Below, piece after piece: positions 34,852 to 44,143 of a DNA stretch of 55,941 bases. The notes beneath the pieces are model-generated. The model did no database searches and was not told the origin of the DNA. It saw nothing but the letters and a program-made list of their open reading frames with translations. Source of the DNA: an uncultured Sphingomonadales bacterium. GTDB taxonomy: Bacteria; Pseudomonadota; Alphaproteobacteria; Sphingomonadales; Sphingomonadaceae. Numbering within the stretch: the first letter of the stretch is position 1; each line of letters starts with the position of its first letter. Location of the stretch: contig CAIPUN010000064.1 in assembly GCA_903868245.1 (NCBI GenBank), positions 1 through 55,941 of the forward strand, given 5' to 3'. The translations under genes were made by a program, and so were the position numbers.

Positions 34852-36314
34852 GCGAATATATACTGGTCATTGACGAAGGCACGACATCAACGCGCGCCGT
34901 TTTATTTGCAGCAGACGGGACCGCCGTCGACAGTTGCCAACGCCCGCTTACGCAGCATTATCCGCAACCTGGCCTTGTCGAACATGATGCCGAGGAAATT
35001 TGGAACTTAACGCTTGCCTGCGCGCAAGAAATGGTCGCCAAAGCTGGCGGTGCGGACCGGATCGCAAGCATTGGCATTACCAATCAGCGCGAGACCGTGG
35101 TGTTCTGGGACAAGCGCACCGGCAAGCCGCTTGCCCCAGCTATTGTATGGCAGGACCGCCGGACGGCGGACATGTGTGCCGCGATGAAGGCGCAAGGCGA
35201 AGAGCCAGTGGTTCAAGCGAAAACCGGATTGTTGCTTGACCCATATTTCTCAGGCTCAAAAATCGGTTGGGCGCTCGAAAATTGGCCGCAGTTGAAGGAC
35301 GCAGGCGCACATCTGGCGGTAGGCACGATCGAAAGCTACCTTGTCTATCGGTTGACCGGCGGAAGCCATATCAGCGACGCCAGCAACGCCGCGCGCACCG
35401 CGCTCATGGCGATTGGTAGCGGCGGATGGGATGACGGGTTGATGGACCTGTTTGGCGTTCCAAGAGACATCTTACCGGAGATCACCGATTGCGTAGGCGA
35501 TCTTGGCACGACCTTGCCGGAGCATTTCGGCGGCGCAATCCGCATATCGGGTATGGCGGGGGATCAGCAAGCCGCCACCATTGGGCAAGGTTGCTTTGCC
35601 GTGGGGCAAACCAAGGCAACCTTTGGCACGGGCGCGTTTGTCCTGACGCAAACCGGCACGACATTGCGCCAATCGCGTCACCGCTTGCTGTCGACGATTT
35701 TGTACCAGTTAAATGGCGAACGTCATTATGCGCTGGAAGGTTCGGTGTTTGTCGCGGGCAGCCTTGTTCAATGGCTACGCGATGATCTGGGCCTGATATC
35801 GCATGCCGCCGAAACGGAACCATTGGCGCGCAGCGTGCCAGACAATAACGGCGTTTATCTGGTGCCTGCGCTTTCGGGCCTTGGCGCACCGCATTGGCGG
35901 TCGGATGCCCGCGCCACGATCAGCGGTCTAAGCTTTGCCGCGACAAAGGCGCATGTTGCCCGCGCCGCGCTGGAGGCGATGGCGCACCAAACCTATGACC
36001 TCAAAACCGCCTTTGCCGCCGATGGTGCAGATTGGGCCGAATTGCGCATTGATGGCGGCATGGTCGCCAATGACTGGATGGCGCAAGACCTCGCCGATAT
36101 GCTGACGATTGACGTGGAAAGACCCGCTTTTGTCGAAACAACGGCGCTGGGCGCCGCGATGCTGGCGGCGGTCGGGTGCGGACTATTCCGCACCTTGGAG
36201 GATGCGGCCAGCATGCGGGGTGGGGTCACGCGTTTTGCGCCGATGCTTGACGCCGCCGCCCGTGAGGCCCGCTTGGCTGGCTGGGCGAATGCGCTTGCCC
36301 GCGTTCTACAATGA
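34848..36314 (+). CDS. glpK: Glycerol kinase
   Basis: Phosphorylates glycerol to glycerol 3-phosphate with ATP; 488 residues, FGGY carbohydrate-kinase fold. Motifs: DEGTTSTRAVLF (phosphate 1), GITNQRETVVFWDKRTG, IVWQDRRT, then the KATFGTGAF and LEGSVFVAGSLVQWLRD blocks and RIDGGMVANDWMAQ (adenosine motif). No glpF facilitator or glpD dehydrogenase is adjacent. It is coupled to the upstream 72-residue membrane protein by ATGA. Confidence 0.96.
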   Translation: MSEYILVIDEGTTSTRAVLFAADGTAVDSCQRPLTQHYPQPGLVEHDAEEIWNLTLACAQEMVAKAGGADRIASIGITNQRETVVFWDKRTGKPLAPAIVWQDRRTADMCAAMKAQGEEPVVQAKTGLLLDPYFSGSKIGWALENWPQLKDAGAHLAVGTIESYLVYRLTGGSHISDASNAARTALMAIGSGGWDDGLMDLFGVPRDILPEITDCVGDLGTTLPEHFGGAIRISGMAGDQQAATIGQGCFAVGQTKATFGTGAFVLTQTGTTLRQSRHRLLSTILYQLNGERHYALEGSVFVAGSLVQWLRDDLGLISHAAETEPLARSVPDNNGVYLVPALSGLGAPHWRSDARATISGLSFAATKAHVARAALEAMAHQTYDLKTAFAADGADWAELRIDGGMVANDWMAQDLADMLTIDVERPAFVETTALGAAMLAAVGCGLFRTLEDAASMRGGVTRFAPMLDAAAREARLAGWANALARVLQ

Positions 36315-36393
36315 TACGCTGAAAAAGGGGCTTATGGTAAAGGCGGACGTCTGACTTGTCTTAGCGACCATTAATACCTAACGCCTTTGGCCT

Positions 36394-37533
36394 ATGACTG
36401 ACGTCCTTGCCTTATCCTACGCCCAACGACTGATCGCTTGCGAAAGCGTCACACCCGCCAGTGGCACGGTGTTTGACGCGCTTGAAGATATGCTGGCCCC
36501 ATTGGGCTTTACCGTCGAACGTTTTATGTCGGGCGAAGAGGACGACAACCCTGCCCATGGCGCGCCTGTCGAAAATCTGTTTGCCATTCGTGCGGCAAGC
36601 GGCAGGCACTTCGCCTTTGCCGGTCATGTCGACGTGGTTCCACCCGGAAATGGCTGGGCGAGCGATCCGTTTGTACCAGAGATCAAAGGCGATTTGTTAC
36701 ACGGACGCGGGGCCGTAGATATGAAGGGCAGCATCGCCGCCTTTGTCGCCGCATTGCATGATATTCCCGAGGATGCTGGCACGATCAGCCTGATTATCAC
36801 GGGCGACGAGGAAGGGCCCGCCATCCACGGCACACGCGCACTCATCACCCATATGCAAAAACGGGGTAGCATCCCGGATTATTGCCTTGTCGGTGAACCC
36901 ACGAGCGTCAACCGCTTGGGCGACATGATGAAAATCGGCCGTCGCGGTTCGGTTAACATGTGGATCTCGGTCGAGGGAACCCAAGGCCATGTCGCGTATC
37001 CGCATCTGGCGGACAACCCAATTCCAAAGCTCATCGCAATTCTGGCGGAGATCGAAGCGATCACGCTCGACAAAGGCACCGACTGGTTTCAGGCGAGTAA
37101 TATCGAGATTACCGACCTGCATGTAGGCAACACGGCAACCAATGTCATTCCTGCCAAAGCCGAAGCGCGATTATCGATCCGGTTCAATGATTTGCAAAAT
37201 GGTGATGCACTTGTTGCAAGGATCCGTACGCTGGTAGAGAGCCATGGGGGCACCCTGAACGCCATGATATCCGGAGAGGCCTTCCTGACCCCTCCTGGCG
37301 CGTTCTCAGCGGCTATATCAGAGGCGGTAGAGCAAGTCGTCGGCATTGCACCCGAAGCATCGACAACGGGCGGCACATCTGATGCACGATTCTTGACGAA
37401 AATATGCCCTGTGGTCGAATTTGGCCTTTGCAATGCAACTATGCATAAATTGGATGAGGCAGTCGCAATAGCGGACCTGTCGGCGCTGACCGAAATTTAC
37501 CGGCGGGTTGCCCTTAAAATGCTGGCCGCTTAG
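36394..37533 (+). CDS. dapE: Succinyl-diaminopimelate desuccinylase
   Basis: Dinuclear zinc M20 peptidase-family enzyme releasing L,L-diaminopimelate for lysine and peptidoglycan synthesis; 379 residues. Metal/catalytic residues visible: H78 and D80 (FAGHVDVVPPG), D109 (GAVDMKGS), E139-E140 (TGDEEGPA), a Glu in CLVGEPTS and the C-terminal His in NATMHKLDE. The dimerisation domain contains GTQGHVAYPHLADNP. dapB is also in this window. Its stop overlaps that of the convergent Smr gene by four bases. Confidence 0.95.
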   Translation: MTDVLALSYAQRLIACESVTPASGTVFDALEDMLAPLGFTVERFMSGEEDDNPAHGAPVENLFAIRAASGRHFAFAGHVDVVPPGNGWASDPFVPEIKGDLLHGRGAVDMKGSIAAFVAALHDIPEDAGTISLIITGDEEGPAIHGTRALITHMQKRGSIPDYCLVGEPTSVNRLGDMMKIGRRGSVNMWISVEGTQGHVAYPHLADNPIPKLIAILAEIEAITLDKGTDWFQASNIEITDLHVGNTATNVIPAKAEARLSIRFNDLQNGDALVARIRTLVESHGGTLNAMISGEAFLTPPGAFSAAISEAVEQVVGIAPEASTTGGTSDARFLTKICPVVEFGLCNATMHKLDEAVAIADLSALTEIYRRVALKMLAA

Positions 37534-38084
37534 CCCTTTAGCATGATGTAAAGCGCGCCTGCACCGCCATGGCGTGGATGGGCGTTACGCACGGCCGAAA
37601 TATGCCGCTTATGCCGCGATGCTGCCAGCCAATCGCGGACAACGGCGGCAATAGCCCCCCGGCCCTCACCACTGGCCCGATCATGCGCGCGGGGTTTGCC
37701 AGTCACGAGCAATAACACTTTCATCCGCTGCGCAATCGCCTGCTCCAACGCGCCGTCGAGGCGGTTATATGCCAGTGATAAGGACGCGTCGTGTAAATCG
37801 ATGCTAACATCCGGAATGATGCTGCCCCGCATGATCCTTTTATCCCAATGTCCGTCCAGATTGTGCGGCAACGGCGCAACCTTGCTTTGCACGGACGTGT
37901 GTTTTGGTTTTACATCGGCAGATATAGGTTTCGGCTTGGCGCTGAGAAACTTAGCCAGCACCGCCTTATCCGCTGCCGGGCTCGCAACGGGCACCGGCTT
38001 TGGCTTGCCGCCATGCATTGGTTTTACGGTCGCAATGACCCTGCCCCAAAGCGACTTTTCCGTACTGTCGAGAGGCCGCGCCAT
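37530..38084 (-). CDS. Smr/MutS2-domain protein
   Basis: A 184-residue protein with a basic, proline-rich linker (about 25-75) and a C-terminal Smr domain. Family signatures visible are SIDLHDASLSLAYNRL (the DLHG-like motif, here DLHD), LLLVTGKPRAHD and NAHPRHGGAGALYIML (the HGxG motif). Stand-alone Smr proteins are reported nucleases acting on DNA or RNA; the actual target is unknown. It lies eight bases after mltA on the minus strand, so the two are likely cotranscribed. Confidence 0.88.
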   Translation of the reverse strand: MARPLDSTEKSLWGRVIATVKPMHGGKPKPVPVASPAADKAVLAKFLSAKPKPISADVKPKHTSVQSKVAPLPHNLDGHWDKRIMRGSIIPDVSIDLHDASLSLAYNRLDGALEQAIAQRMKVLLLVTGKPRAHDRASGEGRGAIAAVVRDWLAASRHKRHISAVRNAHPRHGGAGALYIMLKG

Positions 38085-38091
38085 GGCCGTT

Positions 38092-39300
38092 TTACAGACC
38101 TAACCGCGCAACCGCAGATTTGGGCAGGAAAACAAGCGCTGCACCGCGCGCCGCCATGCCGCCAGCAATCTCACGTGCGCGGTCGCCCGCGCCCCAAAAG
38201 GTATCGATGCGGTTTGGCCCCTTGATGGCGCCGCCTGTATCCTGCGCAATCCAAATGCCATTGGGTTCCGCACGGTCCATCGACAGCCATACAGGCGCGC
38301 CCAGCGGGATGAATTTCACGTCCACCGCAATGCTTGCTTCACCCACAACAGGATAGCCCATCGCGCCCAAGGGACCCGCGCCAGTCAATTCGCGGAAGAA
38401 AATATAGCTTTTATTTTCCTGCATGATCTTGCGGCCCTCTTCGGGGTTGGCCCGCAAAAAGGCGACGATGCCTTGCATGGAGGCGTCGGTAATCAGCCCG
38501 CGATCCCGCATCAACCGGCCGATGCCGGTATAGCCACGCCCATTTTGGCTGTCATAGCCAATGCGCATCACATTGCCGTCTGGCAGCTTCAGCCGACCTG
38601 ACCCTTGGATTTGCAGGAAGAAAAATTCCACAGCATCGGCGGCATAAGCGATTTCAAGGCCGCGCCCTGATAATGACCCATTTTCAATCGCGGCCCGATC
38701 ATCATATTGTACAAATTTCGTGCCGTTGACCTTGCCGCGGATGGTTCGCCCCTTCAATTCATCGGAAAACTGCCCAAGATCGACATCAATCAGATCCGGC
38801 GGTCGCTTATAGACAGGTACATCGCATCCCGCTTGCGGCGCACGGCAACCAGCGATTTCGGGTTCAAAATAGCCCGTGGCAAAAGCCTTGCCAGTGCCGA
38901 CCTGCACCGCATCCATATGCGTGGCGAAAAACGTTAGGGCATCACCGCTCCATGTTTTGACAGCGTCGCAGGCTGCTATCCAATCGCTGCCTTGAGTGAG
39001 GCCGCTATTGTCGGTGCGCCGCACCAGGCCGGGACAACTTGTCCGAAAACTTTCCATCGCAAGTGCTGTCTTGCCCGCATCAACTTGCAAAGTAGCTATT
39101 TGCGGACCGCGTAAAACGCCTAGACCTGCCGCTGTTGTAACATCGCGCGTCGGTACAGGCGCCGCCGCATTGTCCGCGACGGAGGATGCAGCGACCATTG
39201 CCCCCGACAAAGTTGTGGGGTTAGCAGGAGGAGCCACCCCGCTTGCACAAGCGGACAAGGTAAGGGCGGATATACCGAGAGCGAAAAGGGCGCGTTTCAT
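38092..39300 (-). CDS. mltA: Membrane-bound lytic murein transglycosylase A (MltA), lipoprotein
   Basis: Cleaves peptidoglycan glycan strands with formation of 1,6-anhydro-MurNAc; 402 residues. A signal peptide with lipobox L-S-A-C18 anchors it to a membrane. The MltA domain begins near TGYFEPEI and includes PVYKRPPDLIDVDL. The C-terminal 3D (double-psi barrel) domain has PLGAPVWLSMD, IAQDTGGAIKG and RIDTFWGAGDRA with the catalytic Asp. The downstream Smr gene and the upstream Tim44-like gene share its strand with short spacers. Confidence 0.94.
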   Translation of the reverse strand: MKRALFALGISALTLSACASGVAPPANPTTLSGAMVAASSVADNAAAPVPTRDVTTAAGLGVLRGPQIATLQVDAGKTALAMESFRTSCPGLVRRTDNSGLTQGSDWIAACDAVKTWSGDALTFFATHMDAVQVGTGKAFATGYFEPEIAGCRAPQAGCDVPVYKRPPDLIDVDLGQFSDELKGRTIRGKVNGTKFVQYDDRAAIENGSLSGRGLEIAYAADAVEFFFLQIQGSGRLKLPDGNVMRIGYDSQNGRGYTGIGRLMRDRGLITDASMQGIVAFLRANPEEGRKIMQENKSYIFFRELTGAGPLGAMGYPVVGEASIAVDVKFIPLGAPVWLSMDRAEPNGIWIAQDTGGAIKGPNRIDTFWGAGDRAREIAGGMAARGAALVFLPKSAVARLGL

Positions 39301-39312
39301 CGCCCAGGTGAA

Positions 39313-39972
39313 TCAGACCGAGTCGGTTTCGTCAAGCTTCCAGTTACGACTGTCTGATTTCACGTCGCGCATGAAGGTCCAGATATCGTGCGTTTCAACC
39401 GCATCGGTCATCGATCCGCCAATGATATTTCCATCGGCATCCTTGACCATCGCGGCGATGTCGGCATCAAAACGGACCGAGATACGCGCCATGGGATGAT
39501 CGTAGTTTGCATCGACAATACGAATTTCATCAATGCGGACCAAACGGTTCTCGAGGGTCTCACCACGCTCTGCCCGACCATCAATGGCCTCGGCGAAGCT
39601 TGCATAGACGTCATCATCGCACAGGAAACGAAGCGCTTCCTTGTCGCCTTTCCAATAAGCCTCAAGCACCATTTTATAAGCGGTTTTTGAGCCTTCTACA
39701 AATGAAGCCGGGTCAAAATTGCGGTCGGCGTTAGAAATCGCCTTAATCCCGCTTTGCGCGGCGGTTTCGACGTTTGATAGGTCAGCTCCAGGCGCCGCAG
39801 AGGCCGCGTCGCCGCTGGCAGACGGCTGCCGCAACAATGGCGATGCGTTCGCTTCAACAGGTCGGCGCGCAACGGGCTCTTGTTCATGTCCGGTACGTTT
39901 GCCCAGCACTGCGTAAAGGCGAAGGCCCAAGAAAGCGGCAACAAGCGCAAGCAATACAATAGTAAACGTCAC
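39313..39972 (-). CDS. Tim44/TimA-like membrane-anchored protein
   Basis: A 219-residue protein with an N-terminal transmembrane helix (residues 2-20, FTIVLLALVAAFLGLRLY), a low-complexity linker, and a C-terminal Tim44-like domain (about 85-215: DPASFVEGSKTAYKMVLEAYW, ending TFMRDVKSDSRNWKL). This is the alphaproteobacterial TimA family, related to mitochondrial Tim44. Role in bacteria is unclear, possibly membrane-protein assembly. The start is GTG 39972 with GGAGGCG upstream; the longer open frame to 40038 lacks support. It diverges from secB, an interesting pairing of two export-related genes. Confidence 0.88.
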   Translation of the reverse strand: MTFTIVLLALVAAFLGLRLYAVLGKRTGHEQEPVARRPVEANASPLLRQPSASGDAASAAPGADLSNVETAAQSGIKAISNADRNFDPASFVEGSKTAYKMVLEAYWKGDKEALRFLCDDDVYASFAEAIDGRAERGETLENRLVRIDEIRIVDANYDHPMARISVRFDADIAAMVKDADGNIIGGSMTDAVETHDIWTFMRDVKSDSRNWKLDETDSV

Positions 39973-40210
39973 AACGCCTCCATCCGGCAAAAGCTCAATG
40001 TGGTTTCTAAGCGAAATCTGATCGCGAAGGTCCCTCATAAAAGCATATAGGAATGAATGATACGGGTTTCAAAGGGCTTTGCCCAAAGAAAATTGCGCTT
40101 TACCGCAAACGCAAGTATCATTGCCCTATGACGCCACGCCTGCTAGGCGCGACGGCCATCAACGGTCGTTTATTGCGGCTGCGACAACCAACAAGAAAGC
40201 ACGACATATC

Positions 40211-40720
40211 ATGGCCGACGAAACAGGCACCATCGTTTCCGACAAAGTAAAAGCTAATGGCGAAGACACTGCGCCCGCCGTCGGCATGTTGAACCAGTAT
40301 ATCAAGGATTTGTCGGTTGAAAATCCCAACGCCCCGCACAGCTTCAACTGGGATGGCGCGCCGCAAATTGATGTGCAGGTCAACATTCAAGCCAACGCCA
40401 TTACCGACGAAGTGCATGAAGTCGCTTTACGGCTTGCTGTCAAAGCAGAGACAGACAATGGCGTCCAATTCTCCGTTGAGCTGGATTATGGAACCTTGTT
40501 TGGCCTGCGTAATGTCAGCGAAGAGCAAGCCCATCCGTTCTTATTCGGTGAAGCACCGCGCTTGATGTTCCCGTTCGCGCGCCGAGTCGTTGCCGACGCT
40601 GTGCGTGATGCCGGCTATCCGCCACTGGTGCTTGAACCTATTGATTTCAATGCGCTTTACATCCAACAGCTTGCGCAAGCACAGCAAATGGCAGAGACGC
40701 AGCCTGCCGGCGAAGCCTGA
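40211..40720 (+). CDS. secB: Protein-export chaperone SecB
   Basis: Tetrameric cytosolic chaperone that keeps preproteins unfolded and delivers them to SecA; 169 residues from ATG 40211 (MADETGT). Recognisable SecB core: MLNQYIKDLSVENPNAPHSF, then the VNIQANAITDEVHEVALRL strands and EAPRLMFPFARRVVADAVRDAGYPPL with the helix-loop. GAAAG lies upstream as a modest ribosome-binding site. The longer open frame from 40079 is upstream non-coding DNA. murJ follows after 23 bases. The 238-base gap to the divergent Tim44-like gene holds no other gene. Confidence 0.95.
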   Translation: MADETGTIVSDKVKANGEDTAPAVGMLNQYIKDLSVENPNAPHSFNWDGAPQIDVQVNIQANAITDEVHEVALRLAVKAETDNGVQFSVELDYGTLFGLRNVSEEQAHPFLFGEAPRLMFPFARRVVADAVRDAGYPPLVLEPIDFNALYIQQLAQAQQMAETQPAGEA

Positions 40721-40743
40721 AGCCGACGGCACCAGGTGAACAG

Positions 40744-42348
40744 ATGAGCCTGGTTCGTAACAGCATCACCATCGGCGGGCTGACTTTGGTCAGCCGCGTC
40801 TTGGGCCTTGTGCGTGATATGTTGATGGCGCGCTTTGTCGGCGCTGGCCTTGCGTCCGACGCTTTTCTGATCGCGTGGCGTTTACCCAATCTGTTCCGGG
40901 CACTTTTTGCCGAAGGCGCATTTGCTGCGGTATTCGTACCGTTATTTAACAAGAAGATGACCGAAGCCGAACGCGAAAAGGCGAACCAAGGCCTGATCGC
41001 GGCGCGCAATTTTGCCAGCCAAGTGCTGTCAGTGCTGTTCCCGTTTCTGGTGCTCTTCACGGCCCTCATGATGCTGGCCTCCGGCCCTATTGTCTGGGCC
41101 ATGACGGGCGGCTTTCCGGATGGCGGTGCGGAGAAATTCTCACTTGCGCGGCATTTAACCATCATCACCTTTCCCTATCTGGCCTTGATATCATTGGTAT
41201 CATTACTCGGCGGGATATTGAACTCGCTCAACCGATTCTGGGTCAATGCCGCTGCACCGATATTGCTGAACATCTGCATGATTATCGCGCTGATATTCTT
41301 CCGCGGCGATACCGAGGTGGAAACGGCGGTCACGCAAGCGGTCGCGGTAACGGTATCGGGCGTGCTGCAATTGCTGTGGCTCATCTGGGCCTGTCACCGC
41401 GCCGGTGTTAACCTGAAACTTAGTTTGCCGCGCCTCACGCCGGACGTAAAATTGATGCTGGCTTTGATTGCCCCCGCCGCGATTGGCCAAGGCGCAATCC
41501 AGTTCAATCTCTTGATCTCCACCTCGCTTGCGGCACGGTTCCTGCCCGAAGGCTCGGTGTCCTGGCTCTATTATGCCGACCGTCTGAACCAGTTACCATT
41601 AGGCTTGATTGGCATAGCAATTGGTACCGCTATTTTGCCCGCCCTATCACGGCAGATTGCCGGAGCAGATAGCAAAGCCGCATCCGACACACAAAACCGC
41701 GCCGTCGAACTGGCCTTATTCTTCGCGATGCCCGCAACGGTCGCGTTGATTGTGTCGGCGATCCCGATTGTCCATGGCATATTCGAACATGGCGCCTTCA
41801 CCGCGGCTGACACGCGCGGAACTGCAGCGGTGCTAATGGCATTTTCGGCGGGCGTTCCCGCTTATGTGCTCATCAAAGTACTTACCCCTGGATTTTACGC
41901 CCGTAGCGACACCAAAACCCCGTTGCGGCTGGCCTTATGGTCCATGCTGGTCAACCTTGTCGGCAACCTCATCCTGATCTGGCCCTTGGCGCATATTGGC
42001 GTCGGCGTGGCGACGGCCATTGCCGCTTGGGTCAATGTCGCGTTGCTGTGGTTCACTTTACGCAAACGGGGCCATATCGCTGTTGATGCGCGCTTAAAGC
42101 AAAAAGCATGGCGCATAATTTTGGCGGCTGCCATTATGGGTGTCGCGCTCTATTTCGGAAATGAACTGATCGAAGGCCAACTGGGCACTGGCCTATGGCG
42201 GCGGATTGCTGTTTTGTCCCTGTTGGTAAGCGCTGGCGGTGCGGTCTATGCGCTGGCTATAATGTTGTTCGGGGCGTACCGGATCAGCGAACTTAAATCC
42301 CTTTTCCGTAGGCGTGCAAACGCGCCCGCGGATTCTGCAAGCGAGTAA
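40744..42348 (+). CDS. murJ: Lipid II flippase MurJ
   Basis: Inner-membrane MOP-superfamily transporter that flips lipid II to the periplasm for peptidoglycan synthesis; 534 residues with about 14 hydrophobic helices. N-terminal family signature: [19 protein letters not shown] and [22 protein letters not shown], containing the essential Arg residues. [22 protein letters not shown] lies mid-protein. trpS begins five bases after its stop, and secB precedes it; secB-murJ-trpS is a recurrent sphingomonad order. Confidence 0.95.
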   Translation: MSLVRNSITIGGLTLVSRVLGLVRDMLMARFVGAGLASDAFLIAWRLPNLFRALFAEGAFAAVFVPLFNKKMTEAEREKANQGLIAARNFASQVLSVLFPFLVLFTALMMLASGPIVWAMTGGFPDGGAEKFSLARHLTIITFPYLALISLVSLLGGILNSLNRFWVNAAAPILLNICMIIALIFFRGDTEVETAVTQAVAVTVSGVLQLLWLIWACHRAGVNLKLSLPRLTPDVKLMLALIAPAAIGQGAIQFNLLISTSLAARFLPEGSVSWLYYADRLNQLPLGLIGIAIGTAILPALSRQIAGADSKAASDTQNRAVELALFFAMPATVALIVSAIPIVHGIFEHGAFTAADTRGTAAVLMAFSAGVPAYVLIKVLTPGFYARSDTKTPLRLALWSMLVNLVGNLILIWPLAHIGVGVATAIAAWVNVALLWFTLRKRGHIAVDARLKQKAWRIILAAAIMGVALYFGNELIEGQLGTGLWRRIAVLSLLVSAGGAVYALAIMLFGAYRISELKSLFRRRANAPADSASE

Positions 42349-42353
42349 TATCT

Positions 42354-43352
42354 ATGCGCGTCGTTTCCGGTATTCAGCCAACGGGCAACCTTCATCTCGG
42401 TAATTATCTGGGCGCGATCCGCAACTGGGTAAAGATGCAGGATGAAATGGAATGCCTGTATTTTCTTGCGGATTTGCATGCCATTTCGATGCCGCATGTG
42501 CCCGAGGAGCTGACCGCAAACACCCGCGAAATGGCCGCCGCATTGCTTGCCTGCGGGCTCGATACCAATAAGGCGATCCTGTTTAATCAAGCGCAGGTTC
42601 CGGCCCATGCGGAGCTGCAATGGCTGCTGACGGGCACGGCTCGCATGGGGTGGCTCAACCGGATGACCCAGTTCAAGGATAAGTCGGGCAAGAATCGCGA
42701 AGGCGCGAGCATTGCATTATTTACTTACCCTGTTTTGCAAGCCGCCGACGTGCTGCTGTACCAGGCGACGCATGTCCCTGTGGGCGAAGACCAAAAGCAA
42801 CATTTGGAACTTGCCCGCGACATCGCGCAAAAATTCAACACCGACTTTGGTAAGGGCGCGGAGATTTTCACCTTGCCAGACCCTATCATTCCCAAGGCCA
42901 CCGCGCGTATCATGAGCTTGCGCGACGGTAGCGCCAAAATGTCCAAATCAGACCCAAGTGATATGAGCCGCATCAATTTGATCGATGATGCTGACACAAT
43001 CCTGAGCAAAATTAAGAAGGCGAAAACGGACCCAGAGCCGCTGCCATCGGAGGCAGAGGGTCTGGAAGGCCGGCCCGAAGCCAAAAATCTGGTAGGCATC
43101 TACGCTGCCTTTGCGAACGAGACTGTAGATGACACGCTCGCACGCTTTGGCGGTCAGGGCTTTGGGTCATTCAAGCCTGCGCTGGCAGAGATTGTGGTCG
43201 AACATCTGCGTCCCATTTCAGCACGCTTTAGTGCGCTGAAGGACGACCATGAACAGATTGATGCGGCATTGGCCAAGGGCGCAGCGAAAGCCCGCGAATT
43301 GAGCGCACCGACGTTAAAGGCAGCTTATGCTGCACTTGGCTTACTGCGTTGA
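42354..43352 (+). CDS. trpS: Tryptophanyl-tRNA synthetase
   Basis: Class I aminoacyl-tRNA synthetase charging tRNA-Trp; 332 residues, cytosolic. HIGH-type motif G-N-L-H-L-G-N (residues 11-17) in [17 protein letters not shown], and KMSKS in [11 protein letters not shown] (about 197-207). [13 protein letters not shown] and [17 protein letters not shown] are typical core elements. No T-box or trp leader is seen upstream; expression is probably with murJ. Confidence 0.96.
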   Translation: MRVVSGIQPTGNLHLGNYLGAIRNWVKMQDEMECLYFLADLHAISMPHVPEELTANTREMAAALLACGLDTNKAILFNQAQVPAHAELQWLLTGTARMGWLNRMTQFKDKSGKNREGASIALFTYPVLQAADVLLYQATHVPVGEDQKQHLELARDIAQKFNTDFGKGAEIFTLPDPIIPKATARIMSLRDGSAKMSKSDPSDMSRINLIDDADTILSKIKKAKTDPEPLPSEAEGLEGRPEAKNLVGIYAAFANETVDDTLARFGGQGFGSFKPALAEIVVEHLRPISARFSALKDDHEQIDAALAKGAAKARELSAPTLKAAYAALGLLR

Positions 43353-43453
43353 TTAAAGTTATTCGTTGTTCAACCGCAGTTCAGCGAAACCATCCTAATT
43401 TTTGCGGGTTAATTACAAGTCGGCGCCTGGCCGCTTTTGAAGGGAATGCATGG

Positions 43454-44107
43454 ATGAAAAAGGTCGCAACTTTTCTCGCTCCGTTGGCGCTGCTAGCTTT
43501 GGGAGCATGCGCAACGCCTTTTAACGCCGATGTTTCGCGCTTTCAGGAACTGCCCGCGCCGCAGGGTCAGACCTTTGCGATCCGCGCGGCCAATCCCGCC
43601 AACGCAGGTGGCATCGAATTCGGCCAATATGCCGGATTGGTCGCCAATGAACTTCAGGAAATTGGGTATGTGCCGGCATCCGGCGAAACTGCCGATATGA
43701 CTGTATCGCTCGATTATGCCGTGGACACAGGTAAGGAACGCAACATCGTGCGCCAGGACCCGTTTTACGACCCTTATTGGGGCTTTGGCGGATTCTACCG
43801 CCCCTATGTTGTGCGTACACGTCGCGGGGCGCGCTATGTCATGGGTTTTTATGACCCGTTCCTCTACAGCGGTTTCAACCGACCATATGATGTTGACAGC
43901 TTCACGGTATATACTGCCAATCTGGATCTAAAAATTGACCGCAGTAGCGACGGGAAACGTCTGTTCGAGGGCAAGGCAGAAGCCAAGTCGCGTTCGAACA
44001 AACTTCCCTATCTGGTGCCAAATCTGGTTGAAGCCATGTTCACGGGTTTCCCCGGAAATGGCGGTGAGACCGTCAGGATTTCCGTTGCGCCGGAGGAAAA
44101 GCGCTAA
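43454..44107 (+). CDS. DUF4136 domain lipoprotein
   Basis: A 217-residue lipoprotein: signal peptide 1-18 with lipobox L-G-A-C19, followed by a DUF4136-type beta domain (DVSRFQELPAPQGQTFAIRAA, then DMTVSLDYAVDTGKER). An aromatic, Tyr/Phe/Gly-rich loop (about residues 98-130: DPFYDPYWGFGGFYRPY) is unusual and likely exposed. ATG 43454 has GAAGGG upstream. DUF4136 proteins are envelope proteins of unknown function. It converges with the SH3 protein at a strong hairpin (44118-44143). Confidence 0.85.
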   Translation: MKKVATFLAPLALLALGACATPFNADVSRFQELPAPQGQTFAIRAANPANAGGIEFGQYAGLVANELQEIGYVPASGETADMTVSLDYAVDTGKERNIVRQDPFYDPYWGFGGFYRPYVVRTRRGARYVMGFYDPFLYSGFNRPYDVDSFTVYTANLDLKIDRSSDGKRLFEGKAEAKSRSNKLPYLVPNLVEAMFTGFPGNGGETVRISVAPEEKR

Positions 44108-44117
44108 ACCCACTTCA

Positions 44118-44143
44118 GGCTGTGGCGTTTATACGCCGCAGCC
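44118..44143. terminator. Strong hairpin between convergent genes
   Basis: GGCTGTGGCG-TTTATA-CGCCGCAGCC: a ten-base stem with one G-U pair and a six-base loop. It starts 11 bases after the DUF4136 stop, and the TAA stop of the convergent SH3 gene (44131-44129) is in the loop. No T-run follows on either strand, so it may be a Rho-assisted or 3'-end-stabilising hairpin. Confidence 0.5.

Noticed and set aside
39973-40210. Possible extra small gene between the Tim44-like gene and secB
   Set aside because: Open frames there lack ribosome-binding sites and similarity; the gap is better read as a divergent control region.
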